From Paenibacillus sp. JCM 18996 (GTDB lineage Bacteria > Bacillota > Bacilli > Paenibacillales > NBRC-103111): a stretch of 64,000 nt of DNA. A program made the position numbers and the translations under genes. The notes under the pieces are model-generated. The model worked only from the letters and a program-made list of their open reading frames with translations, did not search any database and was not told where the DNA came from. Every line of letters starts with the position of its first letter. Position 1 is the stretch's first letter. The stretch spans positions 101,263 through 165,262 of the forward strand of contig BBFE01000001.1 of NCBI GenBank assembly GCA_001313085.1. The letters are read 5' to 3'. Below, piece by piece: positions 40,693-50,851 of the stretch.

Positions 40693-42110
40693 GTGATTTC
40701 AGCAGAATTAAAACAAAGCTTGAAAACCATTGTCGGCGAGAAATATTATCTTGATACCCCGAACGAATTGTATGCGTATTCATACGATGCGACTCCGATT
40801 TTTTTTCAAGCCATGCCTGATGCAGTGATCATCCCGGGTGCCGTGGAAGAGGTGTCGGAAATATTAAAATTGGCAAATGAACACGGTATTCCGATCGTAC
40901 CCCGCGGATCGGGCACCAATCTGGCCGGCGGATGCATTCCTGTGGAAGGCGGAATCGTTGTCAATATGACGCGGTTCAATCAGATCCATGAAATTGATGC
41001 GAGGAATTTAACTGCTACGTTAGGGCCCGGGGTAACGACGGCGGATCTCCATAAAGCAGTGGAGGCCGAAGGATTATTCTATCCTCCCGATCCGGGCAGC
41101 ATGCGGATTTCGACGGTGGGCGGGAACATGGCCCAATGTGCCGGCGGAATGAGAGGACTGAAATACGGGGTAACCAAAGATTATATAATGGGCCTCCAAT
41201 ATGTGCTCCCTTCGGGAGAAATTTTACGCTGCGGAGGAAAGAACGTAAAGGATGTCGCAGGGTACGATATGACCCGGTTGATGGTCGGTTCCGAAGGGAC
41301 GCTGGGGATTATCACAGAAATTACAGTGAAGCTCGTTCCTTTACCTGAAACAAAAAAAGGACGTTGGTGGCTTATTTTCACAATCTGACGGATGCCGCCC
41401 ATACTGTAGAGCGGGTAATCGCTTCCAAGATTATTCCTGCAACAATGGAATTTCTGGATCAGTCCACTATGAAAGTGGTCGATGAGTTTGCAAAGCTCGG
41501 CCTGCCGCTGCAAATGAAATCCATGCTGTTAATCGAGCAGGACGGGATTGAAGACCAGGTCATCCGGGATATCGAACGGATCGCCGAAATTGCCCGGAGC
41601 GAAGGCGCGGCCGATGTGCGATTAGCCCAGACGTTCGAGGAAGGCTCCAAGCTGTTGGCTGCCCGGCGCTCGGCTCTGGCGGCTCTTTCGCGGCTGCGCC
41701 CCACTACGATTCTGGAAGACGCTACTGTTCCCCGTTCCCGTCTGGCTGAAATGGTGGAGGAAGTTGAGCGGATTGCAGCAAAATATCAAGTCCGGATATG
41801 TACCTTCGGGCATGCCGGAGACGGCAACCTCCACCCGACTTGTATGACAGATGAACGTGACAAAGAAGAGATTCATCGCGTTGAGCAAGCTTTTGAAGAG
41901 ATATTCCACTCCGCCATTCGTTTGGGAGGGACCATCACCGGAGAGCACGGAGTAGGGATGGCCAAAATGAATTATCTCCACCTCAAAGTAGGTGAGGGCG
42001 GAGTTGAATTAATGAAACGGATCAAGCGGCATTCGACCCGAACAATATCATGAATCCCGGCAAAATATTTGCGAACAGCGCCCGTCGAAGAGTGGTGGTG
42101 AAAAAAATGA
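40693..42110 (+). CDS. glcD: FAD-linked glycolate/lactate oxidase subunit GlcD, frameshifted
   Basis: Flavoprotein of the VAO/PCMH type that oxidises 2-hydroxy acids. GTG 40693 follows AAGGAGG. FAD site: VIIPGAVEEVSEILKLANEH, PIVPRGSGTNLAGGCIPVEGG, PPDPGSMRISTVGGNMAQCAGG, KYGVTKDYIMGLQYVLPSGE, RLMVGSEGTLGIITEI. C-terminal half: FGHAGDGNLHPT and GTITGEHGVGMAKMNYL, then FDPNNIMNPGKIF. Breaks at A7 near 41350, near 42030, and A7 at 42101-42107 (A6 gives the proper stop overlapping glcF). Paired with the iron-sulfur subunit GlcF. Confidence 0.9.
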
Positions 42111-43442
42111 GCATCGGCCAAAAAAACCTTCTTTTGAAACGCAAAATTTGAAATCCGCCCTTCTGAACAATTTCAACATGGATGATATTATGAACTGCAT
42201 GCACTGCGGTTTTTTGTCTCCCTTCCTGCCCCACTTACCGCGAAACGGGAATGGAATCCTATAGCCCCCGGGCAGAATCGCATTGATGAAAGGAGTTGCC
42301 AAGGAGCAGCTGGAAGTCGATGCAGAATTTGAAAAAAAATATGTATGCGTGCCTGGGATGCCGTGCCTGTGAAACTGCCTGCCCTGCCGGAGTCCCTTAT
42401 GGGAGTATGGTTGAAACCGCACGTAAAGTCGTGGAAGACAAGAAGAAGAGCGAAAGACGGACTCCATTCATTCGCAAGCTCGTATTTGATAAAGTTTTTT
42501 TCCGCATCCGAAACGGATTCATGCTTTAGGCACAGCTTTATGGCGGCCCAAGCAGCAGGCTGCAGGGTTTGGCCAACAAGACAGGGTTAATTCGCATCCT
42601 TCCGCGGGAAATGGCGGAAATGCAGCACTCTGTAGATAAAATAGCCTCTCCGCTGAAACGCAAAAAAACGAAGGGCCATTATGGCGGCCGAGAATAAATC
42701 GCTTTATAAAGTAGGCATATTTACTGGATGTATAATGGATGTTATGTTCTTTGAAACAAATGAGGCAACGGCCAAGCTGCTCACTAAAGTCGGATGTGAT
42801 GTGATTTTCGTCGATAATCAGGCGTGCTGCGGGGCGTTGCATGCACATGCCGGGGAAAAGGATGGGGCGGTTGAGTTGGCGAAACGCAACATCGAAGCTT
42901 TTGAGAAATCGGGCGTGGACTTTATCGTGGGTAACGCGGGCGGCTGCGGAGCTGCCCTGAAGGAATATCACCATTGGTTCCATGATGATCCGGAATGGAA
43001 AGAGCGGGCGATGGCTTTTGTGGCAAAAGTGCGTGATGCCAATGAATTGCTTGCGGAACTGCCGCCTATTACGTTCAGTAAAGCTTTAAATATCCGGGTG
43101 ACTTATCAGGATTCCTGCCATTTGGCTCATGGACAAGGGGTGCGCAATCAGCCCCGTCAACTGTTAAAGAGTATTCCCGGAGTGGATTTCGCCGAAATGC
43201 AGAATGCCGAAAGCTGCTGCGGTTCGGCCGGTATATATAACATCACGAACTTTGATATGTCGATGCAAATCCTGGACGGGAAAATGGAAAATGTCAGCAA
43301 AACTAAAGCCGACGTCATTGTGACATCGAATCCGGGCTGTTTGCTGCAGATGAAGCAAGGGATCATTCGGGCAGGCCTGCAGGACAGTATGGAGCTGTGC
43401 ATATTATGGACCTGCTATACCGGGCATTATAATTCGCCTTAA
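42107..43442 (+). CDS. glcF: Glycolate/lactate oxidase iron-sulfur subunit GlcF, frameshifted
   Basis: Electron-transfer subunit. Two 4Fe-4S motifs: [18 protein letters not shown] (after the T run near 42210 is corrected) and [19 protein letters not shown]. Two CCG domains: [14 protein letters not shown] and [12 protein letters not shown], with GNAGGCGA and [12 protein letters not shown]. Breaks also at A7 near 42120, near 42245, A8 near 42331, T7 near 42496, near 42540 and near 43400 (tail [13 protein letters not shown]). ATG overlaps glcD. Followed by a terminator. Confidence 0.9.
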
Positions 43443-43478
43443 GGCTGTCGTGATAACATGACAGCCTTATTTATTATA
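43441..43478 (+). terminator. Terminator after glcDF
   Basis: AAGGCTGTC and GACAGCCTT form a 9-bp stem followed by ATTTATTAT. It may also serve the convergent EamA gene. Confidence 0.75.
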
Positions 43479-43486
43479 GGTTCCCA

Positions 43487-44393
43487 TCAACCCTCCGCCA
43501 ACACAGTCGGCTGTTCGGCTTCGTTATGGCCGATAAACAGCCATACTCCCGCCAGCAGCACGACACCCGCAAAGGCTTGAATTGCGGTGATTTTTTCACC
43601 CAGCAGCAAGTAGGCAAGAAGGGTGGCTCCCACTGGCTCGCCGAGCACGGTCATGGACACGCTGGCAGGTTTCAAAAAAATTTCAGCAGCCAATTGAACA
43701 AATAATGTCCCAGAATCGTCGGTACGAGCGCAAGCAGCAGAAACACGCCCCAATCGCGAGCAGGATAACCTGCGAAGGGATATCCCAATGCGGCATTGTA
43801 CACAGCGAGCACGCTTGCAGCGATGAAGAACACGACAAAGCTATAGACGAAGGCGGAAAGATGCGAGCGCAGGGAGCTGCCGAACAGCATATGGAAGGCG
43901 ACCGCAACTGTGCCCAGCAAAGACAGCAGATCCCCCTTCAGAGCCCTGGCCGACAGACCGAAATCGCCCCACCCGATCAATAGGGCACCGCAAATCGCGG
44001 TAATCATGCTGAGCAGCGGCCACAAGCCCACATTTTGCTTGAACGCGATATAAGCCCCAAGCATTACAAGAATGGCTCCAGCGCCATTATGGCGGTGGAA
44101 CTGGCTACAGTAGTATAACGCAGGGAACCCATCCAGAACAGAAAATGCAGCCCCAGCGCCAATCCGCTAATGAACAGGTGGCCCCAGGTGCGCGGCTTCA
44201 GCTCTTTAATGGCAGGTATGTGTTTCCACACAAAAGGCAAAAGAAGCAGATTTGTAATATATAAGCGGTACATCGCGATGACCGAAACGGGCGCTTCAGA
44301 CCAGCGGACAAAGATCGATGAGAAGGAAATGGCTGCAATCCCGATCAGCAGGATGAGCCACATCGGCATGGGAAAGCTTTTACCAGAGTTCAT
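43487..44393 (-). CDS. EamA/DMT-family transporter, frameshifted
   Basis: Ten-helix drug/metabolite transporter in two EamA repeats. MWLILLIGIAAISFSSIFVRW, VSVIAMYRLYITNLLLLPF, GLALGLHFLFWMGSLRYTTV, ASSTAIMALEP, then second repeat ICGALLIGWGDF, PTILGHYLFNWLLKF and SMTVLGEPVGATLLAYLLLGE. Start ATG 44393 has CCAAGGAG. Breaks near 44070 and at A7 43673-43681. Probable exporter of a metabolite; the substrate cannot be told. Confidence 0.85.
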
Positions 44394-44552
44394 AGCGTAT
44401 ACTCCTTGGAGGTTAAAATGTTTAGTTGATCTTGCTCGCTGTACTTTTTCAGTATAAAATGATTGCAGCTTAAAATAAATGATTGAATTAATGTTATGAT
44501 GCACAGTGTCTGACAAGCTGTCAGCGATTACAATCCATAGGAGGATCTGCGC

Positions 44553-44919
44553 ATGATTAAACAAATAGGAACCGTAGCGGTGTATGTGGAAGACCAGCAG
44601 GAAGCGAAAAAAGTTCTGGACCGAGCAGGTCGGATTCGCGGTGGCGGCGGAGCGGTCGATGGGGCCGGGAGGGTTCTGGCTGGAAGTGGGGCCGGAGGGC
44701 CAGAATACGCGGCTTGTCATTTATCCGAGAGCGATGATGAACAATTGGGCGGAGCTCAAGCCTTCCATCGTGTTTGAATGCGATGACATTCAGAAAACCT
44801 ACAGCGAAATGTCCGCCAGGGGCGTTAAATTTCTGGAAGAGCCGAAGGTGATGCATTGGGGCGGTTTTGCCCGGTTTCAGGATCCGGATGGCAACGAATT
44901 TTTTTTGCTGAAAGGTTAG
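44553..44919 (+). CDS. Glyoxalase/VOC family protein, frameshifted
   Basis: About 122 residues of the vicinal oxygen chelate fold. MIKQIGTVAVYVEDQQEAKK, then after A6 near 44608 is read as A5, FWTEQVGFAVAAERSM, GGFWLEVGPEGQ, SIVFECDDIQKTYSEMSARG and ARFQDPDGNEFFLL. The conserved H/E metal positions are only partly evident (QDPDGNEF supplies the Glu). Enzymatic activity unknown; many relatives are resistance or dioxygenase-like proteins. AGGAGGATCTGCGC precedes ATG 44553. Confidence 0.82.
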
Positions 44920-44934
44920 CTCCTAGGGTTTGCG

Positions 44935-44977
44935 GCACTCTCTTTTTTTCCCAATGGAAGAAGGGGGTGCTTTTTTT
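44935..44977 (+). terminator. Terminator after the glyoxalase gene
   Basis: GCACTCTC...TTCC pairs with GGAAGAAGGGGGTGC around CAAT, followed by seven T. Confidence 0.65.
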
Positions 44978-45122
44978 ATTGTTAAAAAATTTGTATAGGT
45001 GATTCAGCAGATTATTCATGTGTATATACGAATTGAATAAGTCTGCACCCAGGTAAATACATATGATAGGCCTTTAGCAGTACATAAGCCAAAGAGACGC
45101 ATCGAAGTTTGAGCAAAGGAGC

Positions 45123-45156
45123 CGTTAAGGAATGGAACCAAAGGTTCCCCTTAACG
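45123..45156. promoter_or_regulatory. Strong hairpin in the leader of the DUF2935 gene
   Basis: CGTTAAGG/CCTTAACG and GGAACC/GGTTCC form a long stem with one AAT bulge and loop AAA. No T tract follows. It lies about 105 bases ahead of the gene; a regulatory RNA role is speculative. Confidence 0.4.
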
Positions 45157-45261
45157 CCAGCTTCCTTAAGTACTCTCGAGTTCAAGGACGCGGCCCCGCA
45201 TTCTTTTTTCCTGCACGGCTTACATATCCTTCAATATCACATTTGATGTGGAGGAGAAGAA

Positions 45262-46083
45262 ATGGGCTACGAAGCTTCTGTTATGTTCGAGCACCGGTTC
45301 TGGCTGCAGGTGTTTGGGGATCACGCGCGGTTTATCAAGAGCAGCCTTTCGCCGGATGAAAAAAAGAGGAAATTGCGCGGGCGGAGCATTTTATCGGTGT
45401 GTTTGACCAGCTGTATAGTATGGTGGCTGCAGGCCAGACGCCCGGAAATTTGCCAGCCTAAACCAGGCCGCTTACAAGGCGATCGCAGAAGTCAGAACCT
45501 TCAAGCTACATTTGTTAAAAAAAGGCATCTGACCGAACCGAAACTGGGGCTCCATCTGCCTCCGACCTTTGTTAACCATATGATGAATGAAGCGGAAGAA
45601 GCCCTTCGCACCTACCGCCCGATTGCGTCCGGGGAAAATGTACCTGTATTCAGCGATATTCATCTCCATCTTCTGTGGCTTCTGGATGCGGTCGGGCATT
45701 CCGATTCGATGGACGCCGCGCTGGATCCGGTCGAAAAAAAACCTGAAGAACAAATCGAAGGAATTCGGCAGGCAGTTTCAGCATTTTTTTATATGAAGGC
45801 CGTCGAGATGGCGGGATATTTGCGCACGACGCTCACGCAGTTTCCTTCTTTGTCCAGGTTCAATAAAGAAGTCGAGCTCGAGATGCTGCTGTTCCGCAGA
45901 TTTCTGAACGAACTCGCGGAGCTGGATTTAAAAGCGGAGACGCTCGGAACGCTGATGCCGCTGATGGCGGACCATATGGCGAGGGAAGAGTGCTATTATC
46001 TGATAAAGCTGTCTCTGGTATCCGAGGTGGAGCCCCCGAACTGCGACCCCGGGAAGCCAGAGTCGAATAGCAGGATTCGCTAA
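45262..46083 (+). CDS. DUF2935 protein, frameshifted
   Basis: Bacillales-specific protein with two ferritin-like helical repeats. Start ATG 45262 after GGAGGAGAAGAA. Repeat one: MFEHRFWLQVFGDHARFI, DEKEEIARAEHFIGVFDQLY, repeat two: HLHLLWLLDAVGHSDSM, FNKEVELEMLLFRRFLNEL, ADHMAREECYYLIKLS. The spaced E/H residues (FEHRFW, DHARF, DHMAREE) suggest metal binding. Five breaks: A7 near 45360, CC short near 45461, A7 near 45518, A8 near 45734 and T7 near 45786. The function is not known. Confidence 0.85.
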   Translation: MGYEASVMFEHRFWLQVFGDHARFIKSSLSPDEKKRKLRGRSILSVCLTSCIVWWLQARRPEICQPKPGRLQGDRRSQNLQATFVKKRHLTEPKLGLHLPPTFVNHMMNEAEEALRTYRPIASGENVPVFSDIHLHLLWLLDAVGHSDSMDAALDPVEKKPEEQIEGIRQAVSAFFYMKAVEMAGYLRTTLTQFPSLSRFNKEVELEMLLFRRFLNELAELDLKAETLGTLMPLMADHMAREECYYLIKLSLVSEVEPPNCDPGKPESNSRIR

Positions 46084-46154
46084 CCTGATCCGGGGCTGTC
46101 CCAACAGGCACTCAGCGAACGAAACAGAGGACTGGATCTATTGATATTATTGGG

Positions 46155-46628
46155 GTGAGTTATTTGGAATATTTTAAACAGCTTAGAGCTTGTGTTGAAC
46201 GTAATCCCATTAAACTGCCTGGATCGTTATTGATTTTACGAAATGAATCCGGACAGATCCTTTTGCAGCAGAGAACAGATGGCAGTTGGGGATTGCCGGG
46301 AGGACTTATGGACTTGGGAGAAGCATTGGCAGGCACCGCAAGCGGAGAAGCTCTGGAAGAAACCGGATTAAGAATTGGAGAACTGGAATTAATTGATGTG
46401 TTATCCGGACCCGACTACTACGGCAAAATCTCTAATGGGGATGAATTTTATTCGGTTACTGTATTATTTTCTGCGCAGGAAGTGACGGGTGAGACAAAAG
46501 CTGAAGGAGCTGAGTCCACAGCGCTTAGGTATTTTGATTTGGGAAATTTGCCCGAACCTATGGAACAACAATATCTGGACTGCATCGCTGCCTACAAAAG
46601 GAAGATCAACCTGGCGAGTTTCAGGTGA
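46155..46628 (+). CDS. NUDIX hydrolase with altered Nudix box
   Basis: Intact 157-residue NUDIX-fold protein. SLLILRNESGQILLQQRTDG and WGLPGG precede the box GGLMDLGEALAGTASGEALEETGL, which matches Gx5Ex7REUxEExGU except that the Arg is Gly. The rest (LLDVLSGPDYY-like LIDVLSGPDYYGK, EFYSVTVLFSA) is typical of ADP-ribose or nucleotide pyrophosphohydrolases. GTG 46155 is the best start. Whether the missing Arg abolishes activity is uncertain, because the catalytic glutamates remain. Confidence 0.85.
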   Translation: MSYLEYFKQLRACVERNPIKLPGSLLILRNESGQILLQQRTDGSWGLPGGLMDLGEALAGTASGEALEETGLRIGELELIDVLSGPDYYGKISNGDEFYSVTVLFSAQEVTGETKAEGAESTALRYFDLGNLPEPMEQQYLDCIAAYKRKINLASFR

Positions 46629-46654
46629 GAGGCCGCACCAATCGCTTTCAACCA

Positions 46655-47206
46655 TCAGTCTTCGAATCTCTCTTCCTTCAAAGACCACAGCAGGAAGCCA
46701 AGGCCAAAGGCCAGCGTAAACAACGCCCCACCAGTCAGGGACCATCCGATCATCACCTGAAAAATAAGCGCCATCGAATATAAGGAAATGCCTGAGGTAA
46801 GCACGGTCACACAGCGAACGAAATCGCGTTCACCGCACGGGTCGCTTCGTTATATCGAAGTTCAATATTCCGGCACGGACCGGACCTTGGTTAAATAATA
46901 GAATGGCATCATGTACAAGCCGAGGAACAGCATGGCCGGAATGGCACCGACCCAATAGTAATGGAAGGTCAGCATCCCGTATTGGGCGCCGCTTGCCGCC
47001 ATCCCCAACACTTCCAGCGCTCCGAGATTGGCGGACAAAAAAAGCATGGACGTGATCCACGGGGGAATGGAACGGTCGGACAGGAAGGAGTCCTCTCCTG
47101 TTTTCATCCGGCTTTTAAGAATTAACCCGATCCCTATCACAAAGACAAAATAAATGCTGATGATCAAATAGTCCACCAAGCCGGTATGAAATAAACTGTC
47201 TTTCAA
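46655..47206 (-). pseudogene. Shortened sodium:solute symporter
   Basis: N-terminal four helices of an SSS-family symporter (DYLIISIYFVFVIGIGLIL, PPWITSMLFLSANLGALEVLG, YYWVGAIPAMLFLGLYMMPF, then VPEYLKLRYNEATRAVNAIS) join after MIGWS directly to LTGGALFTLAFGLGFLLWSL and a short charged tail KEERFED, stop at 46655. The usual family length is about 500 residues; this repaired frame gives about 183. It looks like an internal deletion that kept both ends. Breaks near 46861 and 46812. TTG 47206 with AAAGGAG is the start. Confidence 0.65.
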
Positions 47207-47341
47207 AACGCAGGACTCCTTTCTTAAGCGGCTTCTCATAAGTCAGCTTTACGATTTTAACCAAGTTTGCGGCGATATAAACACCTGAGCGGGTACCCAC
47301 ATATATATATAACGGTATAAGCAAAAGAAAGAAGGTGCGGC

Positions 47342-48173
47342 ATGATCACCGTTATGCAAGCTCCGGTACACCCTGAATCGCTTTTTTTCGCAAGTTCCGT
47401 TAAACGAGGTTCAGCGGCATATTGTCGAAACCATGGCGAGAAGCCCGGAAATGTACAGCTACGATTCGATGGAACAGCTGAAATTCGAGCTTACGCTGCG
47501 GTATAACACCGTTGGTGCCGCTGAGGCGCTCAACTTCAGCGGGGCGGGCTTCGCCAATTATGACGAATCCAGGTGCAATCCGGAATATTGGATGCTTACC
47601 TAACGGGGGGTTTCAGCTGAGGGCGGGCATGAAATCCTCTGATGCTATACAGGATATTTATTACCGGGGCCCGCTTTACGCTTTTGAATGCAGCATGGCC
47701 ATGGTCATCGTATTTTATGGCGCGGTGCTCAAATCGATCGGCGCAAGCAATTTCGACCGGATGTTTGGCGGCTTGTTTATCCATGATTGGCATTATGACC
47801 AGGACCTCGGGCTGACGACCTATGACCAGAATGAGTTCTTGCCGGGTGACGTGCTGTATTTCAACAATCCCGATTTCAACCCCGCTACTCCGGAGTGGCA
47901 AGGGAGAATGTCGTATATATGGGCGGGGACCTCTACTTCGGACACGGAGTCGGCATTATTCCGAAGCGCCAGATGATCCATTTTCTGAATATGCAGAGAA
48001 GAGGGGGCTTGTTCCTCCGGTCCGCCTATTTGCTGAGGCAGGCTACCCGTCCGGATTACAAATACCTGTCCAGATTCAGCATCGGATTCATGAACAGGCT
48101 AATGAGGCACGAGGACGAAGGACACCGGCTGATCAAGGCGAGAGTAGGTTACAGGACTTATATGGAAATGTAG
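47342..48173 (+). CDS. tgl: Protein-glutamine gamma-glutamyltransferase (spore coat transglutaminase), frameshifted
   Basis: Cross-links spore coat proteins through Gln-Lys bonds. Repaired sequence aligns with Bacillus Tgl throughout: IVETMARSPEMYSYDSMEQL, FELTLRYNTVGAAEALNFSG, SSDAIQDIYYRGPLYAFECSM with the catalytic Cys, IHDWHYDQDLGL with the active-site His, GDVLYFNNPDFNP, FGHGVGIIPK and SAYLLRQATRPDYKYLSRF. Breaks near T7 47384, near 47602, near 47910 and near 48005. The 30-residue tail after LSRF is longer than in B. subtilis. Monocistronic. Confidence 0.88.
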
Positions 48174-48242
48174 TGTTTGTAAGCCGTCAGGCTGAAGCAG
48201 CGTGGCGGCATTGGATCTCTCCAAGTATTTCTAAATAAAATT

Positions 48243-48271
48243 TTGTATATATCTGATAAAATGTATATAAT
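48243..48271 (+). promoter_or_regulatory. SigA-type promoter ahead of the HAD remnant
   Basis: TTGTAT and TATAAT are separated by exactly 17 bases, 38 bases upstream of the HAD fragment start. Confidence 0.6.
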
Positions 48272-48308
48272 GGCTTTTGCAATAAACAAAATGGGTAAGG
48301 AGTAAGCT

Positions 48309-48508
48309 ATGAATGCCGGGTTAAAAATCGGACTGGCCTCCAGCTCGCCACGCTCCTGGGTTGAAGATTATTTGCATCAGTTCGGCATTTATTCTTATTT
48401 TGACGCGATCCGCACTCGGGATGATGTGGTCAAGGTGAGTGTGACCTTAGGCTGGATTCGATGACCGATAAGGAGCTGGACCTGCTTATCGCAGAATTGA
48501 CAACGTAG
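48309..48508 (+). pseudogene. HAD-family hydrolase remnant
   Basis: Fragment of a YhcW-like HAD phosphatase. AAGGAGTAAGCT precedes ATG 48309. GLKIGLASSSPRSWVEDYL holds HAD motif II (ASSS), then FGIYSYFDAIRTRDDVVKV, and abruptly the protein C-terminus (LDSMTDKELDLLIAELTT). The motif I DxD and motif III/IV regions are missing, so it cannot be an active phosphatase. Both the N-terminus and the part between RTRDDVVK and LDSMTDKEL are deleted, yet promoter and ribosome binding site are intact. Confidence 0.7.
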
Positions 48509-48555
48509 CTTATTCCTCGCCATAACAACCAGAATTTCATAAAGAGGTGGTTCTA

Positions 48556-49816
48556 TTGAAAAAAATTTGGACTTGCGCTGCAAATTCTCATCGGACTGGC
48601 CCTCGGTATCTTTGTCGGGGCGCTGTTCTACGGAAATCCCCAGGTGGCTGCGTATCTTCAGCCTATCGGGGATATTTTTTTATCCGGTTGATCAAAATGA
48701 TTGTCGTTCCTATCGTTATCTCCACTTTGATCATCGCGTCGCCGGGGTAGGGGACATGAAGAAGCTTGGCAAGCTTGGCGGCAAAACGATTCTGTATTTT
48801 GAACTGGTTACGACGCTCGCGATTGTGATCGGATTGCTGACAGCGAATCTGCTGCATCCCGGCATGGGAGTGAATCCCGAAGGTTTGGCCCGGACGGACA
48901 TCGGCAAATATGTGGACACAGCCGGGGAGACGCAGAAAAAAAGGGTTTGCGGATACTCTGGTGCATATTGTGCCCAGCAATGTGTTCGAATCGATCAGTA
49001 AAGGCGACATCCTGCCGATTATTTTCTTTTCCGTCTTCTTCGGGCTGGGAGTTGCGGCAATCGGGGAGAGAGGCAAGCCTGTGCTGAGTTTTTTTCCAGG
49101 GCGTCGCGGATGCGATGTTCTATGTAACGAATCAGGTGATGCGTTTTGCTCCGTTCGGGGTATTTGCGCTGATCGGCGTGACGGTCTCCAAGTTCGGAGT
49201 GAGCTCGCTGCTTCCTTTAGGAAAATTGATACTGGTCGTGTACGGGGCCATGATTTTCTTTATTCTTGTGGTCTTCGGCCTGATCGCCAAATGGGCGGGG
49301 ATACGGATATTCAGTTTGTTTAAAATTCTCAAGGACGAGCTGATACTGGCCTATTCCACGGCAAGCTCGGAAGCGGTCCTGCCCCGGATTATGGACAAAA
49401 TGGAAAAAATTCGGCTGTCCGAGGTCCGTGACCTCTTTCGTCGTACCTACCGGCTATTCGTTCAACCTCGACGGTTCCACACTGTATCAAGCGATAGCGG
49501 CGATTTTTTATCGCCCAAATGTACGGAATCAATCTCTCTATAGGCCAGCAGATCACACTGCTCCTTGTGCTGATGCTGACTTCCAAAGGAATAGCGGGCG
49601 TGCCGGGGGTCTCGTTCGTCGTCCTTCTGGCCACTCTTCACACGGTCAACATTCCTGTCGAGGGGCTCGCTTTTATCGCAGGAATCGACCGGCTTCTCGA
49701 TATGGCGAGAACCGTGGTTAACGTGATGGGCAACTCCCTGGCCGCGGTGGTCATCTCCAAATGGGAAGGCGTCTATAATGCGGAAAAAAGGCCGCGAGTA
49801 CATGAATTCGCTGTAA
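48556..49816 (+). CDS. Dicarboxylate/amino acid:cation symporter (DAACS, GltP-like), frameshifted
   Basis: Glutamate/aspartate or C4-dicarboxylate symporter. LKKFGLALQILIGLALGIFVGALFY, GDIFIRLIKMIVVPIVISTL, GKTILYFELVTTLAIVIGLL, HIVPSNVFESISKGDILPII, FAPFGVFALIGVTVSKFG, the serine-rich hairpin YSTASSEAVLPRIMDKMEKFG, VTSFVVPTGYSFNLDGSTLY (NxDGT-like), and FIAGIDRLLDMARTVVNVMGNSLAAVV. At least seven breaks, for example A7 near 48559, T7 near 48675, A7 near 48937, T7 near 49088 and A6 near 49783; after the last, stop is TAA 49814-49816. TTG 48556 follows AGAGGTGG. Confidence 0.88.
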
Positions 49817-49965
49817 GTGCGCACGGAGCATGCCTAGGCGCTGGAGACGAAGAACCATCGCAGTGCATGCGGCCTTCAATTATTTGAACGGCTGGTATGG
49901 TCGAAGGTATATTTTTTTCCGGGGCAAGGGGACCTTACTCTTAAAAGAAAAAAGGAGACTCGCCC

Positions 49966-50256
49966 ATGGCCAGAAAACGTCCCCGCAGACTAGTCGTTCC
50001 CGAAGCCTCCGGGAATATGGAGCAGTTTAAAGCCGAAGTGATGAAGAACGAGGGTTATCCAGTAAACGAGGCGAGGCCCAATCTGGTAAAATACGAAGTG
50101 GCCCGGTCGTTGGGCGTACCGCTCAAGCAGGGGAACAACGGCAAGCTGACGACGGAGGAAGCCGGCAAAGTTGGCGGACGCATCGGAGGCACGATGGTCA
50201 AGGAGCTGATCCGTATGGCTCAGGAGCAGCTTGCCCGTAACAAGCATAACAGGTGA
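49966..50256 (+). CDS. Alpha/beta-type small acid-soluble spore protein
   Basis: Intact 96-residue SASP, a DNA-coating protein of dormant spores. RRLVVPEASGNMEQFKAEVM, then a spacer of about 15 residues (NEGYPVNEARPNLV) before KYEVARSLGVPL, and the conserved EEAGKVGGRIGGTMVKELIRM with GGxIGGxMV. The spacer makes it longer than the 60-70 residues of B. subtilis SspA/B and is a variant I associate with Paenibacillus-type SASPs. Start ATG 49966 follows AAAAAAGGAGACTCGCCC. A hairpin follows. Confidence 0.9.
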   Translation: MARKRPRRLVVPEASGNMEQFKAEVMKNEGYPVNEARPNLVKYEVARSLGVPLKQGNNGKLTTEEAGKVGGRIGGTMVKELIRMAQEQLARNKHNR

Positions 50257-50290
50257 ACCGGCTGTGGGCTGTGGCCGGCGAACGCAAGAA

Positions 50291-50337
50291 CGAGGCTGTC
50301 CTAAAGCGGATTTCATTCCGCTGGAGGGCAGCCTCGT
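50291..50337 (+). terminator. Hairpin after the SASP gene
   Basis: CGAGGCTGTCC pairs with GGGCAGCCTCG, with an inner AGCGGA/TCCGCT stem. No clear T tract. Confidence 0.6.
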
Positions 50338-50387
50338 GGTTTATCTTCAAAGCAGTTGGTTTCAGATGCAATGGTTGATTCACATTG

Positions 50388-50543
50388 TATAACCAGGAGC
50401 GGTACAACGAAGCCGGAAAAGATGAAAAGTGGCTGATAAACAAACTTGGAACGACAACATACAATGACGATCTAACCACCATTTTATTGGCGACTGTCGA
50501 TAGCGACGACAACCTGATGATTTACGGTAAAGGCCAGTTTTAA
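50388..50543 (+). pseudogene. C-terminal remnant of a membrane protein (DUF421/YetF-like?)
   Basis: Open frame of about 51 residues without a start: YNQERYNEAGKDEKWLINKL, then GTTTYNDDLTTILLATV, DSDDNLMIYGKGQF and stop TAA 50541-50543. The DEKWL...ILLATVDSDDNL pattern resembles the C-terminal soluble domain of YetF-type DUF421 proteins, but the resemblance is from memory and loose. No membrane part precedes it. Confidence 0.35.
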
Positions 50544-50628
50544 AAAATAGTTCTGACAACAATCTGAATCAAGATTTGCCACATCGAGAACGCTGCTCCC
50601 TTTTTTCCAAACTGCTTCGGTTGCTCAG

Positions 50629-50762
50629 CTATGACCTCGAGCCGCGGACACGTTGTTTAAGCAGGTGCGGAACGGTTTCATATATAATAGATTCCTCCTC
50701 GCAGGCTGCGACAATGTCGGAAACGAGGGAAGCTTTTCTTTGGATGGGTCAATGAAGGACAT
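50629..50762 (-). CDS. Small hypothetical protein, frameshifted
   Basis: About 44 residues with GGAGGAGCCG before ATG 50762. MSFIDP, and after restoring one C near 50745, RKASLVSDIVAACEEES, IIYETVPHLLKQRVRG, stop at 50629-50631. Mostly helical, no known domain. It is divergent from yyaC. Confidence 0.4.
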
Positions 50763-50851
50763 CGGCTCCTCCTTGAGGAATAAGTATGTGTTGGGATTCT
50801 ACCATTTTTCGTGTGGAAAAAGCATACAGTAAGCGGAAGGGAGGCTGTCTT

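Noticed and set aside
46164..47340. Riboswitch or tRNA-like structure between the NUDIX and transglutaminase genes
   Set aside because: The sequence is explained by the shortened symporter frame; no conserved RNA motif is present.
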